A stretch of 64,000 nt of DNA, taken from positions 1-64,000 of the forward strand of contig JAWKLQ010000046.1 of NCBI GenBank assembly GCA_041392665.1, read 5' to 3'. Made by a program: the position numbers and the translations under genes. This DNA comes from Flavilitoribacter sp020436695 (GTDB taxonomy: Bacteria > Bacteroidota > Bacteroidia > Chitinophagales > Saprospiraceae). This document shows, piece after piece, positions 1 through 10,032 of this stretch (positions within the stretch are counted from its first letter, which is position 1; the number at the start of each line of letters is the position of its first letter). The notes beneath the pieces are model-generated. The model was not told the origin of the DNA and searched no databases. It saw only the letters and a list, made by a program, of their open reading frames with translations.

Positions 1-3000
1 CACCGGCTGTCTCGAGGAATAACTGCTTTTTCAGGGTCAGTGGCGTTTCCTCAAAGGTCTTGATCTTATCCAATTCTTCGAAGTATTGCCAATAGGCGGC
101 ACCCCAGGCCGGCCCTTTATTGGGATTTTTGACCTTTATCTTGCTGATATCCGGTTCGATCTGCATTCCACTCCATTTCACCGCAAAGTAGCCGGTACCG
201 GCTTCGGCGGAAGCTTGTGCCGTTTCGATCTGGTCGGCATAATTCTTTTTATTCCAGCCTGGGAAAGATATCTTGACTTCCTGATTTTCAGCCAGCCAGT
301 TATCTCCGCTGTTCAGTAGTGCATATACAGCCGCAGCAGTCGCCGTAGTGGTGGGCCAGTGATTGGTCTGCTTATTTTTGAGCAACCAGATCTTTAGCGC
401 ATTGATATCATTGGCCGGAGCATCAAGCGTACTAAAAACTTCAATGAGCAAAGCGTGGGTCTCGATCGGTAGCTGATACCAGAACCAGCTATTGGGATAT
501 TTCCAGTACATGCCCAGTTCTTCGTGGCGCAACGCCCGTTCTTGTAGTGATGCCATTATCTTTTGGGGCGTATCCATTCGTTGCCGATTCGCCAGCGCCA
601 GGGCGATCAGCCCTTGTTCGTACAATCCTTTATCGACCCAGTATTTTTCAGCCTGTCCCAGATAGTATTCGATGATCTCTTTCAGATTCTCTTCCGCCGG
701 AATGTCGAACAAAGAACGCGTGTAGAGATAGTGAATGGTAAGACTGTTGATGTGATCGGTATCCCAGGTTGTCTTTTTCTCCTTTACTGCTTCAGCAAGT
801 CGTTGATACTGTTCTTGTAATTGTTCATCCAGAAATTTCATTCCGGCGATCGAGATGCGGTCGGTCTTTCCGCTAAAAGCCGGATCGGCGACATTAAGCT
901 TTCTGAGCCGGCCGATCCCCTGAACGACATACTGGGTCATATGCCAGCTTTCACGCCCGCCCGGGAACCAGGAAAAACCACCGTCCGGTCCCTGACGATC
1001 TTCCAGTTTGGCCAGTGTATTCTCTTCTTCACGGGACATGCGATCCAGATCGAACAAAAGACCGATATTCTGTTTTTGTTCCTCTTCGGTTTTGGCGGCC
1101 AATACCCAGGGCGTTTCTTCCAGCAATACTGCTTTGAGGTCTTCGTTTTTGCGAAGATTGCTCAGCATGGCATTTTGCCCTTCATCCCGCCACTGAATGA
1201 ATACTTCCCGAACTTTAGGATATTGATTGGCTGCAGAACTGGCTAGTGAATTGGCATAGTATCGGTTAAATATCTGTTCGGTACATTCATAAGGATATTC
1301 CATTAGGTAAGGTAGCGCCTGGACGGCATACCAGGCGGGATTGGACGTAAACTCCAGGGTGAACTGGTGCGCTTTTGCCGTGGGCGAGCTGAGCGCTTCC
1401 TGCAAGCCGGTGAGTTCAAAAGTTTTATTCTCGCCGCCATTGAGGGCCAACGGTTTGGACTCGGTAACCAGCATCCGGTTAGTGAGTACCGGTAAAACGG
1501 CTTCTTCACCGTCCGAAAAATTACCGGCCCTGGCAGTAATGCGGTAGGCCACGGCCGAAGTCCGTCCTTCCGGAATATGCAGATTCCACTCTAATCCGAC
1601 AGATCCGCCGGCTTGAGTTTCGAAGGAAACATTGGCCTTGTCGTTGCCGAAGGGTAGATCGATGGGTTCCCGGCTAAGGGCATCGAATAATTCCAGCCGA
1701 GCACTTCCGGCAAGGGATGCCTCGCTGAGATTAGTCACTTTGGCAGCCAGTGCAATGTTGTCCCCTTCTCGGAAAAACCGGGGCGGACTCGGCAGCACCA
1801 TCAATTCCTTTTGGGTGACAACTTCTTTTTCACTCAGTGCATAAGCCAGGTCGGCCGTATGAGCGAAGGCGAGAAATTTCCAGCGTGTTAGTGCTTCATT
1901 CATAGTGAAGGAGATCAAAACGTTGCCGTCGGCATCAGTTTTGAGTTCCGGCATGAAAAAGACCGTTTCGTTTAAGTTGGTGCGTGGAGTGACCTGCTCG
2001 ATTTCGGCTTCCTGCGGTTCGTCCTGGTTTGCATTTTCCTCCACTCCATAACCAATCGGGACGACGGTATCAAGATTTTCCATCTGAGGCATGGGAGCCT
2101 CCATAGCGATGGATGATTCAACAGCCATGTCGGCTTCCGGTGCTGCTGCAGATCGGCCTCTGGCCATCTTAAACATCCGCCGATCATCAAACCGGATACC
2201 CTGATCCAATTGCCGGTAAATACGATCGGGTACTTCGAGATAGTCTTCTGTTGGATTGCTTAGCCAGGCACCATCGATCGATCCGAAACCAGCGCCCTGC
2301 CATCTTCTGTAATCCAATTGGTAAGTGGGGTAGGGCGAAAACCGCCACTGATTCGGAGCGAACTGATCCAGTGACGCATCGTACATAGCTGCTACCATCT
2401 CGGCCGCAACCTGTTCTCCTTTCGGGCCGCTGATCTTAAGCTGCCATTCCTCTTCTTCACCCGGGCGTAGTTTATCCCGGAAGGTCGAGTATTCGATCTG
2501 TAATTGTTTATTGCTCCAGGGGACAGTGACAGCAATATTGTTGATAAAAACCCGGTTGTAACGTATCGCTGCTATGCGAATGTAAAAATTGCCACGATCT
2601 TCTTCCCGCACTACTTCGTTCATGTCCAGCCACTTTTCCAGCCTCACCCAGTGCGGTTCTTCTTTGCTCACCCGACGATCCACCTGATATAATAAATGCC
2701 AGTCTTCGATGGAAGAGGCAATGGCCAGGTTGGCCATGTCCTGCGGTTCGTAACGAGCCTGATCGAGTTGGGTCCATAGCCATTGGTCAGTGGGTATCTG
2801 TTTTGCCCTACGGTCATAAAGCTGAAAAAATTCCTGTTGCTTGATCTCCTGGCCCTTGGCATCTTTGGTCACAAAGGTCACGCGATAATGACCGGTCGGC
2901 CAGTCCTGGGTATTCAGCTCGATCCTGCTGGTATTTTTCGTGTTGATCCCTTCGTTGTACAGACTGCCAACTATCGGCCAGTTTTGCGGCTGGTCCTCAT

Positions 3001-3404
3001 CTTCATAGGCAAGCAGGGGAAACTGTTGACTAAAAGTCTCTTTATCCATGACGTGGTAATCAGGCCGATCCCAGTACCTTTCCAGATAGGGATGACCGGG
3101 AGCCACCAGTTTTTCGATAGTTAGTTGTCCGTCCACAGCCTGTACCTGCCCATCCAGGTTGGTCACGGATATGGACAATTGCAAACTATCCTGACGGTCG
3201 GCAGCTTCGGGCACCTTTACATCGGCCTGTAATCCGAGATATGCCAGTTGGATCCTTTTTTCTCCGCTGTGCGTTTCTCCGGTAAGGTCGGTGACATCTG
3301 CATATACCGTAAAAATAAAGGCCGGGTCATTGTCTCTGTTTGCACTGGGATCAGGAATGGCTTCAAATTCGATCTCAAAAGTGCCGTCTTCTTTTGTCTG
3401 TGGT
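1..3404 (-). CDS. alpha-2-macroglobulin family protein, C-terminal part (frameshifted, cut by window edge)
   Basis: This is the continuation, in a different reading frame, of the gene that starts at 5720. The frame is open from about 3404 down to base 1 and has no stop inside the window. It reads the family's central strand pattern (TKEDGTFEIEFEA, then YADVTDLTGETHSGEKR), a middle region with the complement-like sentence on the minus strand near 2040-2100, and a thioester-type motif PYECTEQ at about 1274-1291. The Cys-x-Glu-Gln motif is what lets alpha-2-macroglobulins bond covalently to attacking proteases; bacterial members sit in the periplasm or on the cell surface. The fragment has no start codon of its own near 3404, so it is unlikely to be translated unless the frameshift is a sequence error. 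The alternative is a real pseudogene. I am sure of the family, less sure of the status. Confidence 0.8.
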
Positions 3405-5720
3405 ACCATTTGCAATTTCCATGCTGGGCGAAGATGGCCCTGGAAAGCGAAAACGACTCCTTCTCCACCAAGGCAGCCATGGATAACGCACTTCCCGGAC
3501 AACCCGGTAAGTTACCTGACCTGCCTGAACATTATCACCGGCAAAACCAATTGCTTTTCCCGTGACGCTGACAGAACCACCTAGTTGTGCCTGGTTTTCC
3601 AGCGGATTGAAAGTGACTTCAAAGCGGGGACGTTTATATTCTTCCACCCGGAAATAATGCTGCCCATTCATATCCGCTCTCAGTGACATTTGCCCCAGAA
3701 GACCGGAAGAAGGGGCAATAAACGTTCCGTTCACCGTGCCATAATCACTGGTGATCAGTTCCAGAGAGCTTACCTCCTGTCCGTTTGCATCGTAAAAAGA
3801 GATCGTCAGCTTTTCATTCGTCACCAGGGTGGGCGCGGCACCGGGATCATCCTTTTCCATAAGGATAGCCTTGAAATAAACGGTCTGTCCCGGACGATAA
3901 ATAGCCCGATCCAGGAAGAAATGGGTCATACGGACCGTGCGGGGCTCGGGAGTATCATAACGATAGTTGCTGAAGCCATTATCCAAGAATAGTACATCCT
4001 GACCCCGTGTGAGTTTGATCTGGAAATATTGATTTTCGCTTACGTTTGGACGTACAAAACCATTCTCATCCGATTCGGTTTGGCCGATCTTGCTGCGTTC
4101 GTATTTCCTTTTTTGCCGGTTGTAAAGCCGGGTATAGAATTCAGCCTTTACACCGCTAATGGGAGCGCCGGAACTGCGATTGACCACCACAAATTCGTTC
4201 ATGTTCACAGAATTCTGGCGGTGCAGATATGCCAGTTGAGATACTGTGGTCTCTACAAAAGCAGCGGTAGTTTTTCCGTCCCGGATCCGGGCGTCATCGG
4301 CAACGACGATCGCGTAATGTCCAATATCGAGGACCGGAACGGCCAGTTCTACGGAATGGTATTGGAGATCTCCTTCATTGGGAAGTTTTTGCGACCAGGC
4401 CTCGATCGGTTTCTGCCGGCCCACGAATTTTACTTTTTCATTATAGTCTAACTCGGAGAACTCAGTCGGATCTTTTATCCGGATAATCCGTACAAATGCT
4501 TCCGGAATATTTTTATAGCCGACTTTGAGTAGAGAGGGCTGCACCGGTACATTGACCTGTTCGATCTTCAGATCGAGCGCCCCGGCCCGGATAGACGTCT
4601 GGAGATTCTTGCATATGATAGCTCCGTAACTCTTTGGGTATTTATCGATAGCTTTCTGGCACAGTTCATCGGCTTCCTTTATCTCCCAACGAAAGATCTC
4701 ATTATATTCCTGCGGGTATCGGCCGCCGAGCTCAACTTTGAATTCTGCGAGCTGACTGATAATTTCTGCGTAGACCGGTCGATTTTCATATTTGCCAGCC
4801 AAAGTGATAAGCGCATTTTTATAGAGATCGTCTTTATCGGGCAGTATGGCCTTGTTGAGTATGACTTTCAGCCGCTTAAGGTCTGCATCAATGAGGGCTG
4901 CCGGATCATCATCCAGTAAATGTAATTTGAGGACTTCCTGTAACAGGTTAACGGAAAGGTAGGCGAAAGATAGGCTGTCTTCGGTCTGAAAATTGTAATT
5001 GACAAATTCTTCAACGGGTGCAAATGCTTCGGGCGCATTGATGGTGAATTGATAAGCCGGTTGAGTGATGTAGGTCAGCTCATTGGAGAAATGATCAATG
5101 GCACGTTGGGCGAGAAAGTCAAAGAGTGAAGGACGGAGGTTGTCGGTGTTTTTACCATCGACGGTAATAGCGTCGAAGTATCCGATCTGTAAGTTCTTAA
5201 GGTCGTCCATCCGACTGATCGAAGCCAGATAGTAATCCGTACTTTTTTTTAGTAGCTGCTCTACCGACCAGGATGTAATATCATCACTCGGACCTTCAGT
5301 AGTAGAAGTACGCTGCCGGATACGCCAGATCTGGTTTTGCAGATAGTTCATGTACCATTCTCCCAGTACCGACTGAAAAATGGCGTTGACCGGGAATGCT
5401 GCCCGGCCTTCTTCCTCCTGTAGGTAAACAATGGTAGCTACCTGGCCATCTTCCGACAATTGTCCTTTGAACTGACCGATCCTGATGGCTGCTTTGGCTT
5501 GTTGTACGGGATTGCTCTCCCGTTTGGCCTTTTCGTACAGAGCGGTTACTTTTTCCAGGGCAGACTGGGGTAAACCCTGTCCGGAGAGGCTGTCGATCTC
5601 TTTCCATTCGGCCTCATAGGGGTCGGTGTTCTTAAACATTTGGCCGGGATTTTGTGCATGCAATGGCAGATAGGCGAGTAGCATAAACAGGCAGGCCCAT
5701 GGGATAGTCCTCTTTCTCAT
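3375..5720 (-). CDS. alpha-2-macroglobulin family protein, N-terminal part
   Basis: The N-terminal 781 residues of a large MG2-domain protein. It starts at an ATG with a clear signal peptide (hydrophobic core, cleavage after LPLHAQ at about residue 23), so the product is exported. About residues 25-470 form a helical region of low similarity to anything I can name. From about 480 onward are macroglobulin domains, including the MG2 sentence AIYRPGQTVYFKAIL. The frame ends prematurely in MEIANGTT followed by an unrelated tail and a stop at 3375. The sentence that should follow (TKEDGTFEIEF) is present one frame over, starting at about 3400. One extra base or two missing bases near 3396-3404 would explain it. 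The gene is the last of a minus-strand run that begins at 7771. Its typical partner, a PBP1C-like transglycosylase, is not next to it. Confidence 0.85.
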   Translation of the reverse strand: MRKRTIPWACLFMLLAYLPLHAQNPGQMFKNTDPYEAEWKEIDSLSGQGLPQSALEKVTALYEKAKRESNPVQQAKAAIRIGQFKGQLSEDGQVATIVYLQEEEGRAAFPVNAIFQSVLGEWYMNYLQNQIWRIRQRTSTTEGPSDDITSWSVEQLLKKSTDYYLASISRMDDLKNLQIGYFDAITVDGKNTDNLRPSLFDFLAQRAIDHFSNELTYITQPAYQFTINAPEAFAPVEEFVNYNFQTEDSLSFAYLSVNLLQEVLKLHLLDDDPAALIDADLKRLKVILNKAILPDKDDLYKNALITLAGKYENRPVYAEIISQLAEFKVELGGRYPQEYNEIFRWEIKEADELCQKAIDKYPKSYGAIICKNLQTSIRAGALDLKIEQVNVPVQPSLLKVGYKNIPEAFVRIIRIKDPTEFSELDYNEKVKFVGRQKPIEAWSQKLPNEGDLQYHSVELAVPVLDIGHYAIVVADDARIRDGKTTAAFVETTVSQLAYLHRQNSVNMNEFVVVNRSSGAPISGVKAEFYTRLYNRQKRKYERSKIGQTESDENGFVRPNVSENQYFQIKLTRGQDVLFLDNGFSNYRYDTPEPRTVRMTHFFLDRAIYRPGQTVYFKAILMEKDDPGAAPTLVTNEKLTISFYDANGQEVSSLELITSDYGTVNGTFIAPSSGLLGQMSLRADMNGQHYFRVEEYKRPRFEVTFNPLENQAQLGGSVSVTGKAIGFAGDNVQAGQVTYRVVREVRYPWLPWWRRSRFRFPGPSSPSMEIANGTTDKRRRHF

Positions 5721-5789
5721 ATCTTTTGATTTGTGGGGATTTTGTTTGTATAACCATAGGAAACGGTGAAAAATTATAATATTCGCTTG

Positions 5790-6875
5790 TTATTTGCCGG
5801 TTCGAGGCCGAAATCGACTGATATCGGCAGCCGGGTCCGGAATATGGCCCTCCGTCAGCACTTTTACCAACTGATCCGCCCAATATGGCCCCAGGGATGT
5901 ACCCTTGGTTCCCAGTCCGTTAAAGATGTACAATTGAGGGTGTTCGGGATGCCTGCCGATCAGGGGGCGACGATCTTTAATCGTGGGGCGGATCGCTGCC
6001 CGGTGTTCTATTATCTCAAAGTTGGTAGTCAGTAATTCCGACAACTTACCGACCAGATAATTCCGTCCTTCCTCCGTTGGCCGATCATCCGTGTGATAAT
6101 TGTTGCTGGTGGAGCCGACCCAATATTGCCCATTCGTTAAAGGCACAATGAAAATGCCTTGTTTCAGGATCTTTTGAAAGTCGGCCTTAGTTATTTTAAC
6201 AATCAGAGCTTCTCCCTTGTTGCCTTCATAAGGCAGATCTGAAAAGTAAGGATTGTTTTTTGCTTTGGCGCCTTCACAAAAGGCGATGGTCTTAGCCTTT
6301 ATTCCCCGGTAATCAATTGCATTTTGTTCGATATGTAACTCCTGAAAATTAAACGTTTCGGTGCTGATCATACCGGTCGATCTTAGATAGGCCCGGTACC
6401 GACCGATCAGTTCTCCGATATCGACCTGGGCTCCACCGTGTACTTCACCGTAAGAAAATGCTGGGATTGCATACCTGCTGTAATCTCCGATATCAATTTT
6501 TTCTCCGGTCTGAATGTAAGCCTGATAACTTGGGTCATAAGCCCTTACTAACCAGTCGTTTTCCTCACGCTGATTAAAGAGCGCACGTAATACCTTTTGC
6601 GGATGATAGATGATGATGCCCAGTTGTTTTTCCAATTGCTGGTAGGTAGCTTCGGCCGTGGGGAGGAGCCGGTCGATATACCAGGATTTTACATACCGGC
6701 GACCGGTAACAGGATTGATAATACCGGCCGCCACTTTTGTAGCTGCCCGGGGATAATCATCGTCAATAACGTGAACGGATTGGCCGGCCTGGAGTAAAAA
6801 ATGGGTGAGTAGAGTGCCCGCCAGTCCCTGACCGACAACCAGTACGTCGACTTCAAGTTGTTTGCGTTCTGTCAC
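5790..6875 (-). CDS. FAD-dependent oxidoreductase, DAO family
   Basis: A 361-residue flavoprotein of the D-amino-acid oxidase/glycine oxidase fold. The dinucleotide-binding motif is VVGQGLAGT at about residues 13-21, preceded by a short beta strand and followed by VIDDDYPRAAT, which carries the acidic residue that binds the FAD ribose. The C-terminal end (RPTIKDRRPLIGRHP ... FNGLGTKG) is the usual second FAD-contact region. These enzymes oxidise amines or amino acids to imines using O2 or another acceptor; the substrate cannot be told from sequence. The only suitable start is a GTG at 6875. It lies 7 bases after the stop of the MmcQ gene, so the two are probably co-transcribed. The protein has no signal peptide and is presumably cytoplasmic. 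Confidence 0.85.
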   Translation of the reverse strand: MTERKQLEVDVLVVGQGLAGTLLTHFLLQAGQSVHVIDDDYPRAATKVAAGIINPVTGRRYVKSWYIDRLLPTAEATYQQLEKQLGIIIYHPQKVLRALFNQREENDWLVRAYDPSYQAYIQTGEKIDIGDYSRYAIPAFSYGEVHGGAQVDIGELIGRYRAYLRSTGMISTETFNFQELHIEQNAIDYRGIKAKTIAFCEGAKAKNNPYFSDLPYEGNKGEALIVKITKADFQKILKQGIFIVPLTNGQYWVGSTSNNYHTDDRPTEEGRNYLVGKLSELLTTNFEIIEHRAAIRPTIKDRRPLIGRHPEHPQLYIFNGLGTKGTSLGPYWADQLVKVLTEGHIPDPAADISRFRPRTGK

Positions 6876-6881
6876 TATCGG

Positions 6882-7238
6882 CTATAGGTTTTTCAGCTCT
6901 TCGCGCAGCTTTTTCGGCATTTTATCTACCACCAGTTCGTAAGAATGGTCGATCAGTTCCCGGATCAGGCCGTCATCAAGTCCGGTTTCCAACTCCACCG
7001 TATTCCAGTGTTGCTTGTTCATATGATAACCGGGCAGGATCTGGGAATGACGTTCTCGTAATTCGACGGCCCGGGACGGATCACATTTCAGATTAGCGGT
7101 GGCAAGTTCACTGTCAAGACCGGTCAGGGCAAACATTTTTCCCATCACCTTGAATACCAGCGTCGTCTCTCCAAAAGGAAAAGACTCATCCACTCCCTTT
7201 TTACTTAGGCAGTATTCGCGGAATTCTTCGATATTCAT
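6882..7238 (-). CDS. MmcQ/YjbR family DNA-binding-fold protein
   Basis: A 118-residue protein of the MmcQ/YjbR (CyaY-like fold) family. Recognisable sentences are the N-terminal FREYCLSKKGVDESFPFGE, the central KVMGKMFALTGL, and the C-terminal HWNTVEL followed by the helix ending in PKKLREEL. The family is common and small, and its role is not established; a double-wing DNA-binding fold was proposed from structures. The length is the family's normal length. It starts at an ATG at 7238. It sits between the phosphoribosyltransferase (41 bases upstream) and the FAD oxidoreductase (6 bases between the genes), in what looks like one operon. Confidence 0.85.
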   Translation of the reverse strand: MNIEEFREYCLSKKGVDESFPFGETTLVFKVMGKMFALTGLDSELATANLKCDPSRAVELRERHSQILPGYHMNKQHWNTVELETGLDDGLIRELIDHSYELVVDKMPKKLREELKNL

Positions 7239-7279
7239 TTTTTGTTTTTTTAGTTAACAGTCGGCAGTCGGTCACTAAC
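7239..7279. repeat. Heptamer repeat (CAGTCGG)2 in a short spacer
   Basis: The spacer between the MmcQ gene and the phosphoribosyltransferase gene holds two head-to-tail copies of the heptamer CAGTCGG (about 7257-7270), flanked by the inverted words AGTTA and TAACT. The same word returns twice in the spacer at 10033-10501. Heptamer tandem repeats of this sort are scattered between genes in some bacterial genomes. No function can be read from it. Confidence 0.5.
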
Positions 7280-7771
7280 TCAATTCAAGTAAACCGCGAA
7301 TTCTCCTTCGTTCATTTGCACATCAATGTCTTCTTTAAGCGTAGTAGCCAGTGAGAGGCCTACGTAGTCCACTTTGATCGGAAAAGATTTATGCATCCGG
7401 TCTACCAATACGGCCATTTCCACCTTTTTGGGTAAAATACTCATCAACGGTTTACAGGCATAGAAGAGCGTACGGCCGGTATTTGCTACGTCATCGACAA
7501 CGATAAGGACCTTGCCGCTTAATTCTTCAACCGGCATTTCCAACTGGATCTCGGACTCCAGTGGAGCCGCCGGACTCAGACGAATGCGAGTGAGGATGAG
7601 TTCGGGAGATTTAAGTTGTTTCAGTTCTTCTAAGAGGAGTAGGGCTACTTGCATTCCCCGGTTATTAATTCCGATGAGAATGATCTCCTTTTCTTCGTAA
7701 TTATGCTCAAGGATCTCAATGGCCAAACGTTTGGCTTTTTGCCTGATCTTTTTATCGCTGAGTATTTTCAT
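7280..7771 (-). CDS. Phosphoribosyltransferase (PyrR/hypoxanthine-PRT-like)
   Basis: A 163-residue type I phosphoribosyltransferase. The PRPP-binding motif is VLIVVDDVANTGRT at about residues 88-101 (two acidic residues followed by TGRT), and the fold's N-terminal GINNRGMQVALLLLEEL supplies the pyrophosphate loop. Length and the early EKEIILIGINNRG sentence resemble PyrR-type uracil phosphoribosyltransferases and hypoxanthine phosphoribosyltransferases, which make nucleotides from a free base and PRPP. The exact base is not decidable by eye. The gene opens a minus-strand run (7771 down to 5790 or beyond) and diverges from the Fe-S oxidoreductase at 7865. No pyr genes are nearby, which makes a regulatory PyrR role less likely. 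Confidence 0.8.
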   Translation of the reverse strand: MKILSDKKIRQKAKRLAIEILEHNYEEKEIILIGINNRGMQVALLLLEELKQLKSPELILTRIRLSPAAPLESEIQLEMPVEELSGKVLIVVDDVANTGRTLFYACKPLMSILPKKVEMAVLVDRMHKSFPIKVDYVGLSLATTLKEDIDVQMNEGEFAVYLN

Positions 7772-7816
7772 GTTTTCTTTCTTGAACTGTAAAAATATGT
7801 ATTTTGCTCCTACAAT

Positions 7817-7847
7817 TTTGAGATTTTCACCTTTGGTCTTACTTTAG
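7817..7847 (+). promoter_or_regulatory. Bacteroidota-type sigma promoter of the Fe-S gene pair
   Basis: TTTG at 7817-7820, then exactly 19 bases, then TACTTTAG at 7840-7847. This matches the known Bacteroidota consensus (-33 TTTG and -7 TAnnTTTG) with one mismatch. The -7 element lies 17 bases upstream of the ATG at 7865, giving a short leader of about 10 bases. It is the best promoter match I found in the window. Confidence 0.65.
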
Positions 7848-7864
7848 CGAAAATTCGCTGTTTT

Positions 7865-9217
7865 ATGATGCAACAGATCATCTTCCTATTAGTCTCTGCT
7901 CTAGCGCTTGGATATGCGGTATGGCAATTCAGGAAAGTTCACCGGAATGTAATGTTGGGGCAGGATGAAGCGATTAGCGGAGATACCGGACAACGGTGGC
8001 AGAATGTGCTGCTGATCGCTTTCGGTCAGAAAAAAATGTTCAAACGCTGGATACCGGCTCTTTTTCACTTCTTTATCTACGCAGCGTTTGTAATTACTCA
8101 GATCGAACTGATCGAGATCTTCATTGACGGCATTTTCGGGATCCATCGCTTTTTTGCGCCTGCTCTGGGCGGCTTTTATACTTTTGTCATCAGTTTCATT
8201 GAAGTACTATCCCTTTTGGCATTTGTAGCCACCATCATCTTTTTGTGGCGCAGGAATGCACTTCGTCTGCCCCGGTTCCACAAACCGGAGATGAAGGGCT
8301 GGCCTTTACTGGACGGTAATCTCATTCTGATCTTTGAGCTGTCGTTGCTGATTGGCATTTTTAGTATGAATGGTGCCGATACGGTTTTGCAGGCACGAGG
8401 GGCAGCGCATTTTGTGGATACCGGTAGTTTTGCAGTAAGTAGCTGGTTGGGCCCGGCTTTGTTCGGAGGCTTGTCAGATGGGACTTTAATGGTCATCGAG
8501 CGTTTTGGCTGGTGGCTGCATATTCTGATGGTATTTGTATTCCTGAACTACCTGCCCAAATCCAAACATCTGCACATACTGCTGGCTTTTCCCAACACCT
8601 ATTTTGCGCGTTTACAGTCCCGGGGTGAGATGGATAATATGCCGGAGATCATGAACGAGGTGAAAAGTATGATGGGGCTTGGTGAAGGTGGCGAAGCGGA
8701 TATGGGCGCAGAGGAAGAATTGCCGGAGTTTGGTGCCAATGATGTCTTCGGTCTTTCCTGGCGGGATGTACTCGGTGCTTATACCTGTACGGAATGCGGT
8801 CGTTGTACGTCGGTATGTCCGGCCAACATTACCGGCAAGAAACTATCTCCACGTAAGATCATGATGGATATCCGTGATCGGGCTGAGGAGATCGGCCGTG
8901 GACTGGACAGCGGTAATAAGGAATGGGCAAAAGATGATACGCAACCGCTATCCAAGGATAACTACGATGACGGTAAATCCCTTTTCGACTACATCAGCCG
9001 CGAAGAGATCCACGCCTGCACCACCTGTAATGCCTGTGTAGAGGCCTGTCCGGTGCTGATCAACCCCTTGCAGCCTATTCTAAAATTGAGAAGATATGAG
9101 ATCCTGACGGAATCTGCCGGCCCGTCCGATTGGTTACCTATGTTTAATAGTATTGAAAATCAGGGGGCGGCCTGGGCAATGAATATTGACCGGGAACAGT
9201 GGATGAAAGAAGTCTAA
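7865..9217 (+). CDS. Membrane (Fe-S)-binding oxidoreductase subunit, HdrC/GlpC-like with membrane domain
   Basis: A 450-residue membrane iron-sulfur protein. The first about 240 residues hold several hydrophobic segments typical of a NarI/heterodisulfide-reductase-type membrane part (for example around residues 1-20, 60-80, 95-125 and 150-175). A hydrophilic C-terminal half follows, with two [4Fe-4S] ferredoxin-type motifs: Cys308/311/314/318 (CTECGRCTSVCP) and Cys385/388/391/395 (CTTCNACVEACP). Such proteins pass electrons between the quinone pool and a soluble partner. The next gene, 29 bases downstream, supplies the matching CCG-domain subunit, so the two form one complex. The start is the first ATG of an ATGATG doublet, next to a good promoter. 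The physiological donor is unknown; no dehydrogenase gene is adjacent. Confidence 0.88.
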   Translation: MMQQIIFLLVSALALGYAVWQFRKVHRNVMLGQDEAISGDTGQRWQNVLLIAFGQKKMFKRWIPALFHFFIYAAFVITQIELIEIFIDGIFGIHRFFAPALGGFYTFVISFIEVLSLLAFVATIIFLWRRNALRLPRFHKPEMKGWPLLDGNLILIFELSLLIGIFSMNGADTVLQARGAAHFVDTGSFAVSSWLGPALFGGLSDGTLMVIERFGWWLHILMVFVFLNYLPKSKHLHILLAFPNTYFARLQSRGEMDNMPEIMNEVKSMMGLGEGGEADMGAEEELPEFGANDVFGLSWRDVLGAYTCTECGRCTSVCPANITGKKLSPRKIMMDIRDRAEEIGRGLDSGNKEWAKDDTQPLSKDNYDDGKSLFDYISREEIHACTTCNACVEACPVLINPLQPILKLRRYEILTESAGPSDWLPMFNSIENQGAAWAMNIDREQWMKEV

Positions 9218-9246
9218 TTGCTGAATGATCGCTCGAAAAATAAGTG

Positions 9247-10032
9247 ATGCAAGATCTACAAATAAAAACCATGGCCGAAATGGCCGCCGAAGGTACGAGT
9301 CCGGAAGTACTATTCTGGGTAGGCTGTGCCGGCAGTTTTGATGCACGGGCACAGAAAGTGACCAGAGCTTTTGCGGAGATCCTGCAAACCGTGGGTATCT
9401 CTTTCGCCATTCTCGGAAACGAAGAACAATGTACAGGAGATCCGGCCCGCCGGGCGGGAAATGAATTCCTGTTTCAGATGTCCGCTCTGCAAAATATAGA
9501 GGTCCTGAATGCCTACGAAGTGAAGAAGATCGTGACGGCCTGCCCACACTGTTTTAATACTTTGAAAAATGAGTATCCGGCTTTAGGCGGCAACTACGAA
9601 GTGATCCATCACACACAATTCCTGCAACAGTTGATCGAAGACGGCCGCTTAAAGCTGAAAGACGGCGGCCAGTTTAAGGGAAAAAGGATCACCTACCACG
9701 ATTCCTGCTATGTGGGCCGCATCAATGGTGTTTACGAAGCACCTCGCTCTGTTTTAGCACAACTGGATGCAGATCTGGTGGAGATGAAACGTAGCCGTGC
9801 CAACGGACTGTGTTGCGGGGCCGGCGGTGCTCAGATGTGGAAAGAGGATGAACCCGGAGACAAACGCATCAACACCGAAAGGGTAGAAGAGGCGCTGGAA
9901 ACCGGGGCAGAGGCCATCGTTGCCAATTGCCCTTTTTGCATCACCATGCTGAGTGATGGTGTGACCGCGAAAGAAAAGCAGGAAAGTGTTATGATTTATG
10001 ATCTTTCGGAGATGATCGTGCAAAATCTTTAG
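9247..10032 (+). CDS. (Fe-S)-binding protein with CCG domain (HdrB/LutA-like)
   Basis: A soluble cysteine-rich protein of about 261 residues with the repeat architecture of HdrB, GlpC and LutA. Cysteines visible, numbered from the GTG at 9244, are Cys28 (VGCAGSF), Cys100/103 (TACPHCFNTL), Cys155 (YHDSCYVGR), Cys190/191 (LCCGAGGAQMW) and a CPFC motif near the end. The CCG motifs bind a noncubane [4Fe-4S] centre in the characterised heterodisulfide reductases; that this holds here is inferred. The gene follows the membrane Fe-S gene closely and is probably translated from the same message. A GTG at 9244 directly precedes the ATG at 9247; I prefer the ATG. In Bacteroidota this pair is widely conserved, but its substrate is not settled. 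Confidence 0.88.
   Translation: MQDLQIKTMAEMAAEGTSPEVLFWVGCAGSFDARAQKVTRAFAEILQTVGISFAILGNEEQCTGDPARRAGNEFLFQMSALQNIEVLNAYEVKKIVTACPHCFNTLKNEYPALGGNYEVIHHTQFLQQLIEDGRLKLKDGGQFKGKRITYHDSCYVGRINGVYEAPRSVLAQLDADLVEMKRSRANGLCCGAGGAQMWKEDEPGDKRINTERVEEALETGAEAIVANCPFCITMLSDGVTAKEKQESVMIYDLSEMIVQNL

Noticed and set aside
3375..3480. Programmed ribosomal frameshift in the macroglobulin gene
   Set aside because: No slippery heptamer or stimulatory stem is visible, and the shift needed is +1; a sequence error or mutation is simpler.
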